From Alphaproteobacteria bacterium (GTDB lineage Bacteria; Pseudomonadota; Alphaproteobacteria; Micropepsales; Micropepsaceae), in assembly GCA_028865545.1 (NCBI GenBank), contig JAGWJY010000005.1, forward strand, positions 1 through 64,000: a DNA stretch of 64,000 nucleotides, in the 5' to 3' direction. The notes below the pieces were generated by a model. The model did no database searches, was not told the DNA's origin, and saw only the letters and a program-made list of their open reading frames with translations. The position numbers were made by a program, and so were the translations under genes. Shown here piece after piece: positions 15,170 to 24,050 of this stretch (position 1 is the stretch's first letter; each line of letters opens with the position of its first letter).

Positions 15170-17973
15170 CCGGTAACGCTGGTGGTGCTGGTGCTGGCCG
15201 ACATCAGGCTCAGGGCCAGACTGTAATTCGACAGCTGCGTCTGCGTGTAGGCCGAGACAGTGCCGCCCGATTGCGTCGTCGTGCTCGTGCTCGAGGCCGG
15301 CGTGTTCGTCTTCTGATAGGCCGACTGGATGGATGACAGCACGGTGAGCAGCTGGGCGCGCGCGACGCCCGCATCCGTCGCGGTGGTGATGTCCATGTTC
15401 GTGGCGAGGCCGAGCCCGAAGGTCTGACTGCTGGCGGTCGAGGTCGAGCTTGCGGTCGGTGTGGCGGTCGTCGAGGCGCTGGCCAGCGTTCCCGGCGTGA
15501 TGCCGAGCCGCGACAAGGCATCGAAATTCGTGGGGCCGGCGACCAGTTTCGCGGTGACGCCGGGATTGACGGCGATCTTCAGACCTTCGCCATTGGCGCC
15601 GTAGCTGATGCTGGCCGCACCGTTGCTGCCGAACTCGCCGTTGATCTTGGTGATCAGCGACTGCAGCGTCTCGCCCTGATCGATGGTGATGGTGAAGGTG
15701 CGCGCCGCCGTGCCTTGAATCGCGATCTGGAACGAGTCGCCGGCGCGCAGCGTGGTCTGCGTCGTCAGATCGACCGACTGGTTCGTCGCCACGGAACCGC
15801 GCGGCAGGCCCAGCGCGTCGAGGACGCTTGAGCCGGTCGGATCGATGGCGACGCCCTGTCCGGTGGACTGCCCGTCGGCGCCGCCATATTGGCGCGTCCA
15901 GTCGATGGAGCCGTTGCTGGCCATGGCGGTGACGAACATGTTGTTCGTGCCACTGGCATTGCGGATCTGGCCCGCGAAGGTGCCCGTCGTGGTGCCCGCC
16001 AGATAGACCGTGCCGTCCGGCCCGACGGTGACCGCGCCGGCGGTGTCCTGGCCGCTGGTGCCGACATAGCTGACATAGTTCGGCGTTGCGCTGGCGCCGT
16101 TGTCGGTGGCGTTGAAGACGAAGGCGTCGCTGCCGCCCGAGCTGGCATTGGCGATGGTCGCGGCGCCGCCGGCATTCAGCGCGGTGTTCTGCGTCGAACC
16201 CGCGACGTAAATCTGATTGCCCGACACGGTCAGGCCGCTGATGCTGCCGCCGTTCTGCAGGGCGCCGAGATCGACCTGCCAGGCCGGCGTCGAGGTGATG
16301 GCGCCGCCGGTATATTTTGAGAGGATCGCTTCGCCGTTCTGCACCGAAGCGACCACCAGATCGCCCGACGATGTGACGGCGGTGGCGGCGACCGTGTCGC
16401 TGCCGGTGGTGCCGAATTGCTGTTCGGAGATCACTTTGCCGCTGGAATTGAGCTGCGCAAGATAGGCGTCGCTGCCGCCGGCGCTGGTCTGGCCGGCGCC
16501 GATGGGGCCCGTCGTCTGGCCGCCGATATAGACATTGCCCGAAGCATCGACGCTGACCGACGCCGCCTGGTTTTGATTCAGGGTCTGGATCTGCGTCGTC
16601 CAGGTCTGGTTGCCGCTGGCATCGTAACTGGCGACGAAGCTGTCGGTGTTGCCGTTGGCGACGGAGGTGGTCGAGAGGTCGGCGGTGGTCGATCCGGCCA
16701 CCACGACGCCGCCCTTCGGATTGACCGCCAGCGAATAGGCCGAAGCGGAACCGCCGCTGCCCAGCAGCTGCGTCCATTGCAGATTGCCGGCGGAATCGTA
16801 TTTCGTCAGATAGACGTCCTGCGAACCCTGATTGAGCTGGTTGCCGAAATTGCCGGTGGCGTTGCCGACGACATAGACGTTGCCGCTGGCGTCGACCACG
16901 GTCGATTGCGCCGTGGTGGTGCCGGTGGTGGGCGCGGCGGTGGCGCTGAATTCGCTCTGCGGATTGGTGAGATTGGTGAGCTTGGTCAGGCGGCCCTGAT
17001 TGTCGGCCGGGGTCGTCGTCGCCGGCGTGGCGCCGCTGGCGGCGGTCGTCGTGGCCGTCGTCAAACCGGAGGTGCTGGCGACATAGAGCGCCGGCGTCGC
17101 GGCGGCCGACGACAAGGTCAGGCTTTCGCTCGGCGAGGAATTGATGGCGATGCCGTAAGACGCCTTCGTCGGATCGTTGATCGTGCCCTGGGTGATGACG
17201 CGCTGGAAGCGCGAGGAGAAGCCGGCCGCCATCAATTGCTGATTGACGTAGTTGACGATGTTGTCGATCGACAGCGCGCCCTGCACCTGGGACAGGTTGA
17301 TCGCGACATTGGTCGTGGTGCCGCCCTTGGTGACGCCGATGGTGAAACTGTCGCTGGCGCTGACGCCGGGCAGCGCGTTGGCGATGTTGGCGTCGTTGAC
17401 GATGGTGCCGCCGGCATAGCCGAAAGTCGGCGTCGGCACTTGCGCCGTGCTGGTGGCCGAGGACGACGGCGCCGCCGCCTGCAGCGTGAAATTGTTGAAC
17501 GACGTGGTGCTGATGAAGGACTGCACCTGCTGCAGCCCCGCCTGGAAACGCGTGTTCAAGCCGACCAGCTGGCCCGCCGTCATGGTGCTGCGCGTCGCCA
17601 TGCTGGCCAGATAGGACAGATTGTTGACCGCGGTGTAGAGCGAGAAAAGGTTCTGGTTGTCCTGCTCGGTCTTGGCGTTGTTGGCCGTGGAATGCAGCGT
17701 CGGAACGTTGCTGGTGTCGACGAAATTGGTGATGCCGAGCACCTGCGCATCGTGCACCTGCTGACTGGGAGGATTGAGATTCTCCCATGGCGGCTTGTCG
17801 TTCGCCGTCGCGCTGGTCGGCGACGACAAGGAAGACGACAACGATGAGGAAGATGTCTGCGTGCCGGAGGCGCTGGTCGCGGTGGCATTCGCGGCAGCCG
17901 TCGACAGCTGCGACTGATAGTAGCTCAGCAGCGTCGTCGAATCGAAACTGACGATCGAAGAAGTCGTGACCAT
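15166..17973 (-). CDS. Large beta-propeller flagellar-region protein (FlaEY-like)
   Basis: This encodes 935 residues, Ser/Thr/Ala/Gly-rich and low in Cys and Lys, like flagellar surface proteins. The N-terminal third has helical flagellin-like segments (FSLYTAVNNLSYLASMATRS, RFQAGLQQVQSFISTTSF). The middle (about 330-700) holds at least five SBBP-type propeller repeats (for example VDASGNVYVVGNATG, YLTKYDSAGNLQWTQLLG, VDASGNVYIGGQTTG). The last third has a FliD/flagellin-like segment (AGDSFQIAIQG...ITIDQGETLQSLITKINGEFG). No signal peptide is seen, which fits export by the flagellar machine. I think of FlaEY of Caulobacter, but this is memory-based and uncertain. Confidence 0.7.
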   Translation of the reverse strand: MVTTSSIVSFDSTTLLSYYQSQLSTAAANATATSASGTQTSSSSLSSSLSSPTSATANDKPPWENLNPPSQQVHDAQVLGITNFVDTSNVPTLHSTANNAKTEQDNQNLFSLYTAVNNLSYLASMATRSTMTAGQLVGLNTRFQAGLQQVQSFISTTSFNNFTLQAAAPSSSATSTAQVPTPTFGYAGGTIVNDANIANALPGVSASDSFTIGVTKGGTTTNVAINLSQVQGALSIDNIVNYVNQQLMAAGFSSRFQRVITQGTINDPTKASYGIAINSSPSESLTLSSAAATPALYVASTSGLTTATTTAASGATPATTTPADNQGRLTKLTNLTNPQSEFSATAAPTTGTTTAQSTVVDASGNVYVVGNATGNFGNQLNQGSQDVYLTKYDSAGNLQWTQLLGSGGSASAYSLAVNPKGGVVVAGSTTADLSTTSVANGNTDSFVASYDASGNQTWTTQIQTLNQNQAASVSVDASGNVYIGGQTTGPIGAGQTSAGGSDAYLAQLNSSGKVISEQQFGTTGSDTVAATAVTSSGDLVVASVQNGEAILSKYTGGAITSTPAWQVDLGALQNGGSISGLTVSGNQIYVAGSTQNTALNAGGAATIANASSGGSDAFVFNATDNGASATPNYVSYVGTSGQDTAGAVTVGPDGTVYLAGTTTGTFAGQIRNASGTNNMFVTAMASNGSIDWTRQYGGADGQSTGQGVAIDPTGSSVLDALGLPRGSVATNQSVDLTTQTTLRAGDSFQIAIQGTAARTFTITIDQGETLQSLITKINGEFGSNGAASISYGANGEGLKIAVNPGVTAKLVAGPTNFDALSRLGITPGTLASASTTATPTASSTSTASSQTFGLGLATNMDITTATDAGVARAQLLTVLSSIQSAYQKTNTPASSTSTTTQSGGTVSAYTQTQLSNYSLALSLMSASTSTTSVTG

Positions 17974-18054
17974 GCGTCTCGCCCAATGCGAAGGCCGCAG
18001 TCTGACTTTTCGGGCTTAATGTCTGCTGAAGATACGGCCGAAAGACCGACGTGC

Positions 18055-18070
18055 TTAACGCCGCCTTAAC
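18055..18070. promoter_or_regulatory. CtrA-like box (TTAA-N7-TTAAC)
   Basis: TTAA at 18055-18058 and TTAAC at 18066-18070 are exactly seven bases apart, the full consensus for CtrA of alphaproteobacteria. The site lies 23 bases before the ATG at 18093 and inside the frame that would start at the GTG at 18051. This favours the downstream start and CtrA control of the glycosyltransferase gene. Binding is inferred. Confidence 0.5.
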
Positions 18071-18092
18071 GCGGCCTGCGCGACAAAAGGCG

Positions 18093-19601
18093 ATGCTCGC
18101 CGATCCCTATGCGCAAGGTCTGAAGCTTTCCGCCAAAGGGCAGCACGCCCAGGCCATCGAACAGTTCGAGCGCGCCCTGGCGGCCGATCCCGACGATCCG
18201 CGAACGCTGTTCGCCCTGGGAAACACGGCGCGGGCGCTGGGCATGAGCCGGCCGGCCGAGGAATTCTACCGCCGCGTCCTGACGCTGGAGCCCGGACGGC
18301 TGGAAGCGACGGTCAATCTGGCCAATCTGCTGCGTGGCCAAGGACAGTTCGAGGCCGCCGCTGCGCTGTTGCGGCCGGCGCTGGCCGGAAGCCCCGAGGC
18401 GCCCGAGCTGTGGCTGACGCTGGGCTCTACCTATCGCGAAATGGGCGACGCGGCGCAGGCCAAGGAACATTACCGCGAAGCCATCGCGCGCCGGCCGCAT
18501 TACGCCGCGGCGCTGGGCAATCTCGGCGATCTTTTGGCCGACGACGGCGAACACGACGCGGCGATGGCGCTCTACGACCGGGCGCTGAAGGCCGAACCGG
18601 ACAATGCGCAGGCCAAGCTGAACCGCGCCGTGCTGCATCTTCTGAAGGGCGACCTCAAACAAGGCTGGCGCGATTACGCCGCGCGGCTGAAGCTGGCGGG
18701 CAAAGTGCCGCTCGCCGATCACGGCCTGGCGCGCTGGAGCGGCGGACCGCTGCGCCGGACGCGTTTGCTGGTGACGGCCGAACAGGGCGTCGGCGACCAG
18801 ATCATGTTCGCCAGCGTGATTCCGGAACTGGCGGACCGCGCCGCCGCGGATGGCGGCACGCTGATCCTGGAATGCGAACCGCGGCTCGCCGCGCTGTTCG
18901 CACGCTCCTTTCCGTCCATCGCGGTACGCGCCTGGGACATCGAGGGACGCGAAGGCGTGACGCGCACGCGTTATGGCTGGTTGAAGGCGGCCGGCGGCGC
19001 CAACGCCTTCGTGGAAATGGGTTCGCTGCCGCGCGTGCTGCGCAACGACATCGCAAGCTTTCCGTCGCCCCATGCGTTCCTGCATCCCGACGACGCGGAA
19101 GCGGCGCGCTGGCGCAACGCGTTCGCGGCCCTGCCGCGTCCGCTTGTCGGCGTATGCTGGCGCAGCGGCTCGCGCGGCGGACATCGCGCGATTCAATATG
19201 CACCGTTGGAACGCTGGGCGGATTTTGTTCGCGACCTGCCGGGCACGGTGGTTTGCACGCAATATGATGCGACGGCAGAGGAGATCGCCGCGCTGTCCGC
19301 GCTGAGCGGACGTGACGTGGTGGTGCCGCGCGACATCGATCAGAAGAACGAACTCGACCGCACCGCCGCGCTGCTGTCGGTGCTGGACGCGGTGGTGAGT
19401 GCGCCGACGGCGGTGTCGTGGCTGGCCGCCGCGACGGGCGTTGCGACGTACAAGATTCTTTACGACACCAGCTGGACGAGTTTCGGCCAGACATACGAGC
19501 CTTTTGCGCCTTCGGCCTTGTGCATGATGCCGCGGCAGCGCGGCGAGTGGACCGAGGTCTTCGCGCAGACCCTGGCTAAACTGCCGCCCGCGCCGCGCTG
19601 A
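18093..19601 (+). CDS. flmG: FlmG-like TPR flagellin glycosyltransferase, copy 1
   Basis: This encodes 502 residues. The N-terminal part (about 5-190) is a run of TPR repeats (for example AKGQHAQAIEQFERALAADP, PAEEFYRRVLTLEPGRLEA, EHDAAMALYDRALKAEPDN). The C-terminal part is a GT-B-like domain with LLVTAEQGVGDQIMFASVIPEL, PLVGVCWRSGS and LLSVLDAVVSAPTAVSWLAAATG. This is the FlmG architecture: in Caulobacter the TPR part binds flagellin and the GT part transfers pseudaminic acid. A longer start (GTG, 18051) exists. The 3' end overlaps the convergent fused gene by 26 bases. Confidence 0.8.
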   Translation: MLADPYAQGLKLSAKGQHAQAIEQFERALAADPDDPRTLFALGNTARALGMSRPAEEFYRRVLTLEPGRLEATVNLANLLRGQGQFEAAAALLRPALAGSPEAPELWLTLGSTYREMGDAAQAKEHYREAIARRPHYAAALGNLGDLLADDGEHDAAMALYDRALKAEPDNAQAKLNRAVLHLLKGDLKQGWRDYAARLKLAGKVPLADHGLARWSGGPLRRTRLLVTAEQGVGDQIMFASVIPELADRAAADGGTLILECEPRLAALFARSFPSIAVRAWDIEGREGVTRTRYGWLKAAGGANAFVEMGSLPRVLRNDIASFPSPHAFLHPDDAEAARWRNAFAALPRPLVGVCWRSGSRGGHRAIQYAPLERWADFVRDLPGTVVCTQYDATAEEIAALSALSGRDVVVPRDIDQKNELDRTAALLSVLDAVVSAPTAVSWLAAATGVATYKILYDTSWTSFGQTYEPFAPSALCMMPRQRGEWTEVFAQTLAKLPPAPR

Positions 19602-21357
19602 CGCCGCGTTTGTCCGCGAGCGCATCGGCAAGATCGCGGGCGATGCGCGCGGCGGCGTTGCCGTCGATGGTCATCAGACCGGCCGAGCGCATGTCGCGGC
19701 GACGCTGGTGATCGCCGAGAAGATTCCATACCGCCTGCGCGATGGAGCGGTCGGAGGCGGTCTCGGCGAGACCGAGCGAAACGCCCATGCCGGCATGTTC
19801 GAAAGCGGAAGCCGACAGCGCATGATCTTCGGTGGCGCAGAGATACAGCGCCGGAACGCCGAAGGCGGCGAGTTCATAAGCGGTGACGCCGAACGCGGCG
19901 AGCGCCAGATCGCAGGCGCCGTATTCCGTCGCCAGGCTGTCGGCGCCTTCGATGGTTTCGAAATTCGAGCGCAGCGCCACGATCGCCCGCGCGGTGGCAT
20001 CGGGATTTTCGAAACCCGGACCGATCACGAAGCGGGCGCGAAACACCGGATCGAGCTTGGCCAGCGCCTGCGCGACGCGCAGCGTAAAGCCCCAGGGATC
20101 GCTGCCGCCCATGGTCACCAGCAAAGTCGGACGCGGCGAAACCGGCCGTGTCCGCGGCGCGGCCTGCGGCAAGCCCAACAGCGCCCATTCCCAACCGATG
20201 CGCGCGGCGCAGTGCGAATCCTGCCAGTCGAGATGCTCGGCCTGCGGCACCGGCGGATAATAAGCGAAGTCGGCGGCCAGCCGGCGCTCCGAGCCGTCGT
20301 CGATCACCGCGGTCACCGGAATGTCCTTGACCGATTCCGCCAACTGGGCGCGCGAGGGTCCCTCGCGGCAGTCGACGATGCAGAGATCGGCGTGCGGAAC
20401 GATGTCGGACAGCGATGCGTCCGGCCCCGGCAGCAGCGTGGCGTGAAAGCCGGCCCGGCGGATCGGCGGCAAGGCGTCTTCGCTGCCGTTGACGGCGAAA
20501 TGCGCGCCGATGCCTTCGCGATCGCGCAGCGCCCGCGCCAGCGCGATCATGCGTTTGACGTGACCGAAGCCGTAACCGCCGCCGCCGTCGCAGCGGATCA
20601 GCGCGAGACCGCCTTGCGGCGCGATCTCCTTCTGGCGGACATGGGCGTTGATCTGGCGCAGCGACGGTTCGCGTTCGAGCAGCAGCAGCAGATCGGCGAG
20701 CGAGGCTTCCCCGGCCTTGGCGTCGAGACGCGCATGCACCGCTTCGACAAAGGCGAGATCGTCCGGCGTGTCGATGGTCAGCCGGCCGGCGGCGCGCGCC
20801 AGCCTGGGATAGGGCCTGGCGCGGGCGATCTTCACGAAATCGGGATGCAGCTTGAAATAGCCGGTGACGTGTTCGCGGGCGACCGGATCGGAGGCGGCGT
20901 CCATCATCAGCTTGTCGAGGGCGCGGCGCGACATCGGATCGACGCCTTCATGCGCCGTCATGGCGTCTTCCTCGAGCAGGACATAATCGCCGTCCTGTTC
21001 GATCATCGCGCTCACCAGATGATCGATGAAATCGGCGTCGATGAACGGCGCGTCCGAGGAGACCCGGACGATGACGTCGGCATCGAGCATTTCGGCGGCG
21101 CAGGCGAAGCGCGCCAGCACATTGTCCTCCGGCCCGCGGATCACGCGCACGCCGTTGTGCTTGCCGAATTCGACGATGGCGTCGTCCAGCGGATTGGTGC
21201 TGGTGGCGACGGCGACCTCGCCGATCAGCCGCGATTTCTTCAAACGGTGCACGATGTGCCACAGCAGCGGCTTGCCGGCGATCGGCTTCAGCACCTTGCC
21301 CGGCAGACGGGTGGAACCCATCCGCGCCTGAATCACCGCGACGATGTGCCTGGTCAT
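19576..21357 (-). CDS. Fused cytidylyltransferase and PseG-like nucleotide-sugar hydrolase
   Basis: This encodes 593 residues with two domains. Residues 1-240 are a cytidylyltransferase (SpsF/NeuA type): VIQARMGSTRLPGK binds the nucleotide, then VRVSSDAPFIDADF and LTIDTPDDLAFVE. Residues about 250-590 resemble PseG: RCDGGGGYGFGHVKRMIALARAL holds the conserved Gly-His, then LLVTMGGSDPWGFTL and YELAAFGVPALYLC. PseG removes UDP from the 2,4-diacetamido sugar and the cytidylyltransferase makes the CMP-nonulosonate, two steps separated by the synthase. That synthase gene is directly upstream and overlaps (ATGA). In most bacteria the two domains are separate genes, pseF and pseG. Confidence 0.85.
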   Translation of the reverse strand: MTRHIVAVIQARMGSTRLPGKVLKPIAGKPLLWHIVHRLKKSRLIGEVAVATSTNPLDDAIVEFGKHNGVRVIRGPEDNVLARFACAAEMLDADVIVRVSSDAPFIDADFIDHLVSAMIEQDGDYVLLEEDAMTAHEGVDPMSRRALDKLMMDAASDPVAREHVTGYFKLHPDFVKIARARPYPRLARAAGRLTIDTPDDLAFVEAVHARLDAKAGEASLADLLLLLEREPSLRQINAHVRQKEIAPQGGLALIRCDGGGGYGFGHVKRMIALARALRDREGIGAHFAVNGSEDALPPIRRAGFHATLLPGPDASLSDIVPHADLCIVDCREGPSRAQLAESVKDIPVTAVIDDGSERRLAADFAYYPPVPQAEHLDWQDSHCAARIGWEWALLGLPQAAPRTRPVSPRPTLLVTMGGSDPWGFTLRVAQALAKLDPVFRARFVIGPGFENPDATARAIVALRSNFETIEGADSLATEYGACDLALAAFGVTAYELAAFGVPALYLCATEDHALSASAFEHAGMGVSLGLAETASDRSIAQAVWNLLGDHQRRRDMRSAGLMTIDGNAAARIARDLADALADKRGVSAARAAV

Positions 21358-22220
21358 GCGGCGGGTTCCCAGACGGCGCGGATATGGCGCAGCGGACGCA
21401 TGCCGTCTTGCGGATCGGCGCGCCAATCGCGGTCCGCCAGTTCGGCGGGCTGCGGTTCCTTGAAGCCCGAGCCGTCGGCGACGGCGGCTTCGCGAATGCG
21501 GGCGATCACCGGGGCGATTTCCTGCGGCAGCCAGCAATGCCCCGCGGCGTATTCGGCGCCCGTGCCGTCGAGATCGAGATGGAATTCCACCGCCGCGGCA
21601 TTCCAATGATGCACGGCGCGTTCGATCACCGCCGGACGGCGGGTGTGATCGGACCAGCCGGTCTTGCAGCCGGTCGCTTCGCGCAGAGCGGCAATGGCCG
21701 CAAGATTGGCCTCCGCCGCCGGGGTCGGATAGGCGGAGACGCAATGCAGCAGGGTGATGTCGGCGGCCTTCGCCCGGCGCAGCACCGAAACGGCGTGGCG
21801 GATTTCCTCCATCGTCGCCATGCCGGTGGACAGCACCACGGGCTTGCCGGTGGCGGCGCAGGCGGCGAGCAGGTCGTCCACCAGCAGCTCGTAGGACGCC
21901 ACCTTGTAGAAGGCGACATGCGGGCGCAGTTCCTCCACCGCCTCACGGTAAAAAGGCGTGCAGGAGAACGCTATTCCGCGTTTCGAACAGTGTTCGGCGA
22001 TCGGGGCGAGCTGCTCGACCGGCAGTTCCCACGCCCGCCGGGCCCGGTGCTTGGCGCTGCGGCTGAGAATCTCCGGCGCGAACATGCGGTCGATCTTGAA
22101 AAGCTGGAATTTGACCGCGTCGCAGCCGGCATCCGCGGCCGCATCGACAAAGGCCAGCGCGCGGGGGAGCTCACGTCCATGGTTGCTCGAGGCTTCGGCA
22201 ATAAAGATCGGCCGGTCCAT
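21354..22220 (-). CDS. NeuB/PseI-family nonulosonic acid synthase, short form
   Basis: This encodes 288 residues. The barrel domain is clear: FIAEASSNHGRELPRALAFVDAAADAGCDAVKFQLF, then GIAFSCTPFYREAVEEL, KPVVLSTGMATMEEI, HCVSAYPTPAAEANL and GWSDHT. It should condense phosphoenolpyruvate with a 2,4-diacetamido hexose. Typical members have about 350 residues with a C-terminal SAF (antifreeze-like) domain, and here that domain is missing: the protein ends soon after the barrel. SAF normally closes the active site of a dimer partner. The gene is first in an operon with the fused cytidylyltransferase-PseG gene and divergent from the methyltransferase at 22294. Confidence 0.82.
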   Translation of the reverse strand: MDRPIFIAEASSNHGRELPRALAFVDAAADAGCDAVKFQLFKIDRMFAPEILSRSAKHRARRAWELPVEQLAPIAEHCSKRGIAFSCTPFYREAVEELRPHVAFYKVASYELLVDDLLAACAATGKPVVLSTGMATMEEIRHAVSVLRRAKAADITLLHCVSAYPTPAAEANLAAIAALREATGCKTGWSDHTRRPAVIERAVHHWNAAAVEFHLDLDGTGAEYAAGHCWLPQEIAPVIARIREAAVADGSGFKEPQPAELADRDWRADPQDGMRPLRHIRAVWEPAA

Positions 22221-22293
22221 GGTTAATCCGCTTCGCGTCTTTAACCGTTTCTAAATCAGCGTTGACTAAAAGAGCGTTAACGAGGGGATCCTG

Positions 22294-23223
22294 ATGGGCA
22301 TCGCCGCAGCCGAACCGATTATCGCGTGGCAAGCGCATGAAGGGCGCCGCGTGGCGCGGCTGAAAGGCTACGACATCATCGCCTGCGATCTCTGCGGCTT
22401 CCGTCATGTGCTGCCGCTTCCCGAACCGGAAGAATTCGAAGCGGCGCGCCGACGCGCCAGCATCAAAGAAGACGTGCTGAGCTTCCCGCCGCAGAACAAC
22501 GACGATCACGCGTGGTGCGAACTCGCACACAACGACCGTCTGGAAAGTTTCGAACGCCTGCTGGGACCGCAGCGCCGCCGTCTGCTCGACATCGGCTCCG
22601 GCACCGGCGCGTTCCTCAATACGGCGAAAGCGCGCGGCTGGCGCGTGCTGGGAATCGAACCGTCGCGCCAGGCGAGCGCTTACGCCCGCAAGCACGGCAT
22701 CGAAGTGGCGGAAGGATTCTTCAACGAAGAAACCGCGCCGGGGCTCGGGCGTTTCGACGCCATCCATCTCAACAACGTGCTGGAATGCGTGCCCGATCCG
22801 ACGCATATCGCCATCCTGGCGCGCGACCTGCTGGAAAGCGGCGGCGTGCTGTGCATCAACGTGCCGAACGACTTCTCGCCGTTCCAGATCGCCGGTCAGG
22901 CCGCCACCGGCAGCAACGAATGGTGGATCGCCCCGCCTTATCATCTCAACTATTTCGACTTCGATTCGGCGAGCGGGCTGCTCGAACATATCGGCCTCAG
23001 CGTCGCCGAGCGCACCACCAGTTTCCCGATGGAAATGTTCCTGATGATGGGCGACGACTACACCAAGGACCGCGACGTCGGCCGTGCCTGCCACAAGCGG
23101 CGCAAACGCTTCGATCTGGCGCTGGAAGCGGCGGGACTGCGCGAAACGCGCCGCGCCTTCTATCGCGCGCTGGCGGATGCCGGCATGGGCCGCGAAGCCA
23201 TTCTGATCGCGGTCAAGCCGTGA
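22294..23223 (+). CDS. Class I SAM-dependent methyltransferase
   Basis: This encodes 309 residues. A Cys pair and surrounding pattern near the start (YDIIACDLCGFRHVLPLPEPEEF) look like half of a zinc site common in sugar-modifying methyltransferases. The Rossmann core follows: LLDIGSGTGAFLNTAKARGWRVLGIEPSRQASAYARKHG, then FDAIHLNNVLECVPDPTHIAILARDLLESGGVLCINVPND. It begins the long plus-strand glycan operon and probably methylates a sugar or precursor. GAGGGG is seven bases before the ATG. Its stop overlaps the next start (GTGA). Confidence 0.85.
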   Translation: MGIAAAEPIIAWQAHEGRRVARLKGYDIIACDLCGFRHVLPLPEPEEFEAARRRASIKEDVLSFPPQNNDDHAWCELAHNDRLESFERLLGPQRRRLLDIGSGTGAFLNTAKARGWRVLGIEPSRQASAYARKHGIEVAEGFFNEETAPGLGRFDAIHLNNVLECVPDPTHIAILARDLLESGGVLCINVPNDFSPFQIAGQAATGSNEWWIAPPYHLNYFDFDSASGLLEHIGLSVAERTTSFPMEMFLMMGDDYTKDRDVGRACHKRRKRFDLALEAAGLRETRRAFYRALADAGMGREAILIAVKP

Positions 23224-24044
23224 CCGCATTTTTCATCGTTTCCAGCGGGCGTTCCGGCACGGCGATGCTGCACAAGGCGTTGTCGGCCGGCGACACGGTC
23301 GAAATGCACCACGAATATATGGTGCATATCGTCCAGCCGCTGGCGGTGCGCCGCTATATGGGATTGATCGACGCCGACGCCGCCAAGCGCGTGCTGGCGG
23401 AAACCCATGCCGCCGCCATCCGCTACAGCGACAAGGCGCATTGGGGCGACTCCTCGAACAAACTCTCCTGGCTGATCCCCGAGCTTGCGGAGCTTCTGCC
23501 GCAGGCGAAATTCGTCCATCTGGTGCGCGACGGCCGCAAAGTGGCCAGCTCCTATTTCCACAAGCTCGGCGAGGAATGCTACGACGACCGCTCCACCGCG
23601 ATCCTGCGGGCGCATGTCGACGATCCCGCGCGAAATCCCGCGCCGCCGCCGGAAAAGAAATATTGGTGGCCGCTGCCGAACAAATCCGATCCCGCCGCGG
23701 CGGCCTTCGCCGGCTACGACCAGTTCGGCCGCATCGCCTGGCACTGGGCCGAGATCAACCGCGTCATCCAGGAGGCGCTGAACGCGCTTGCGCCGTCGCG
23801 CCAGATGTTCCTGCGGCTGGAAGATCTGCGCAACACGCCGAGCACGGTGCGCGGGCTTTATGATTTTCTTAATCTTCCCTACCGCGACGAATGCTTCTCG
23901 ATGTTCGCGCGGCCGCACAACGTCAACCGTCCCGAAGATCGCCTTCTCGACGAAACGCAGCGCGCGCAATTCGAAACGATAGCGGGTCGCATGCTCGAGC
24001 GTTTGGGATATGCGTCACGTGACGAATACGTAGTGAATTATTAA
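23220..24044 (+). CDS. Sulfotransferase family protein
   Basis: This encodes 274 residues. The 5'-phosphosulfate-binding loop (FFIVSSGRSGTAMLHKAL) and the 3'-phosphate-binding motif (FVHLVRDGRKVASSYFHKLG) of PAPS-dependent sulfotransferases are both present. The substrate is unknown, and sulfation of a flagellar or surface glycan is the simplest idea from the neighbours. The GTG start at 23220 overlaps the stop of the preceding methyltransferase (GTGA), and a much longer open frame upstream is a shadow of that gene. Confidence 0.82.
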   Translation: MTAFFIVSSGRSGTAMLHKALSAGDTVEMHHEYMVHIVQPLAVRRYMGLIDADAAKRVLAETHAAAIRYSDKAHWGDSSNKLSWLIPELAELLPQAKFVHLVRDGRKVASSYFHKLGEECYDDRSTAILRAHVDDPARNPAPPPEKKYWWPLPNKSDPAAAAFAGYDQFGRIAWHWAEINRVIQEALNALAPSRQMFLRLEDLRNTPSTVRGLYDFLNLPYRDECFSMFARPHNVNRPEDRLLDETQRAQFETIAGRMLERLGYASRDEYVVNY

Positions 24045-24050
24045 CACTGA

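Noticed and set aside
14390..17986. A very long open frame on the minus strand next to the beta-propeller gene
   Set aside because: It reads a shifted frame of the repetitive propeller gene and shows only Arg/Gln/His-rich low-complexity sequence without domains.
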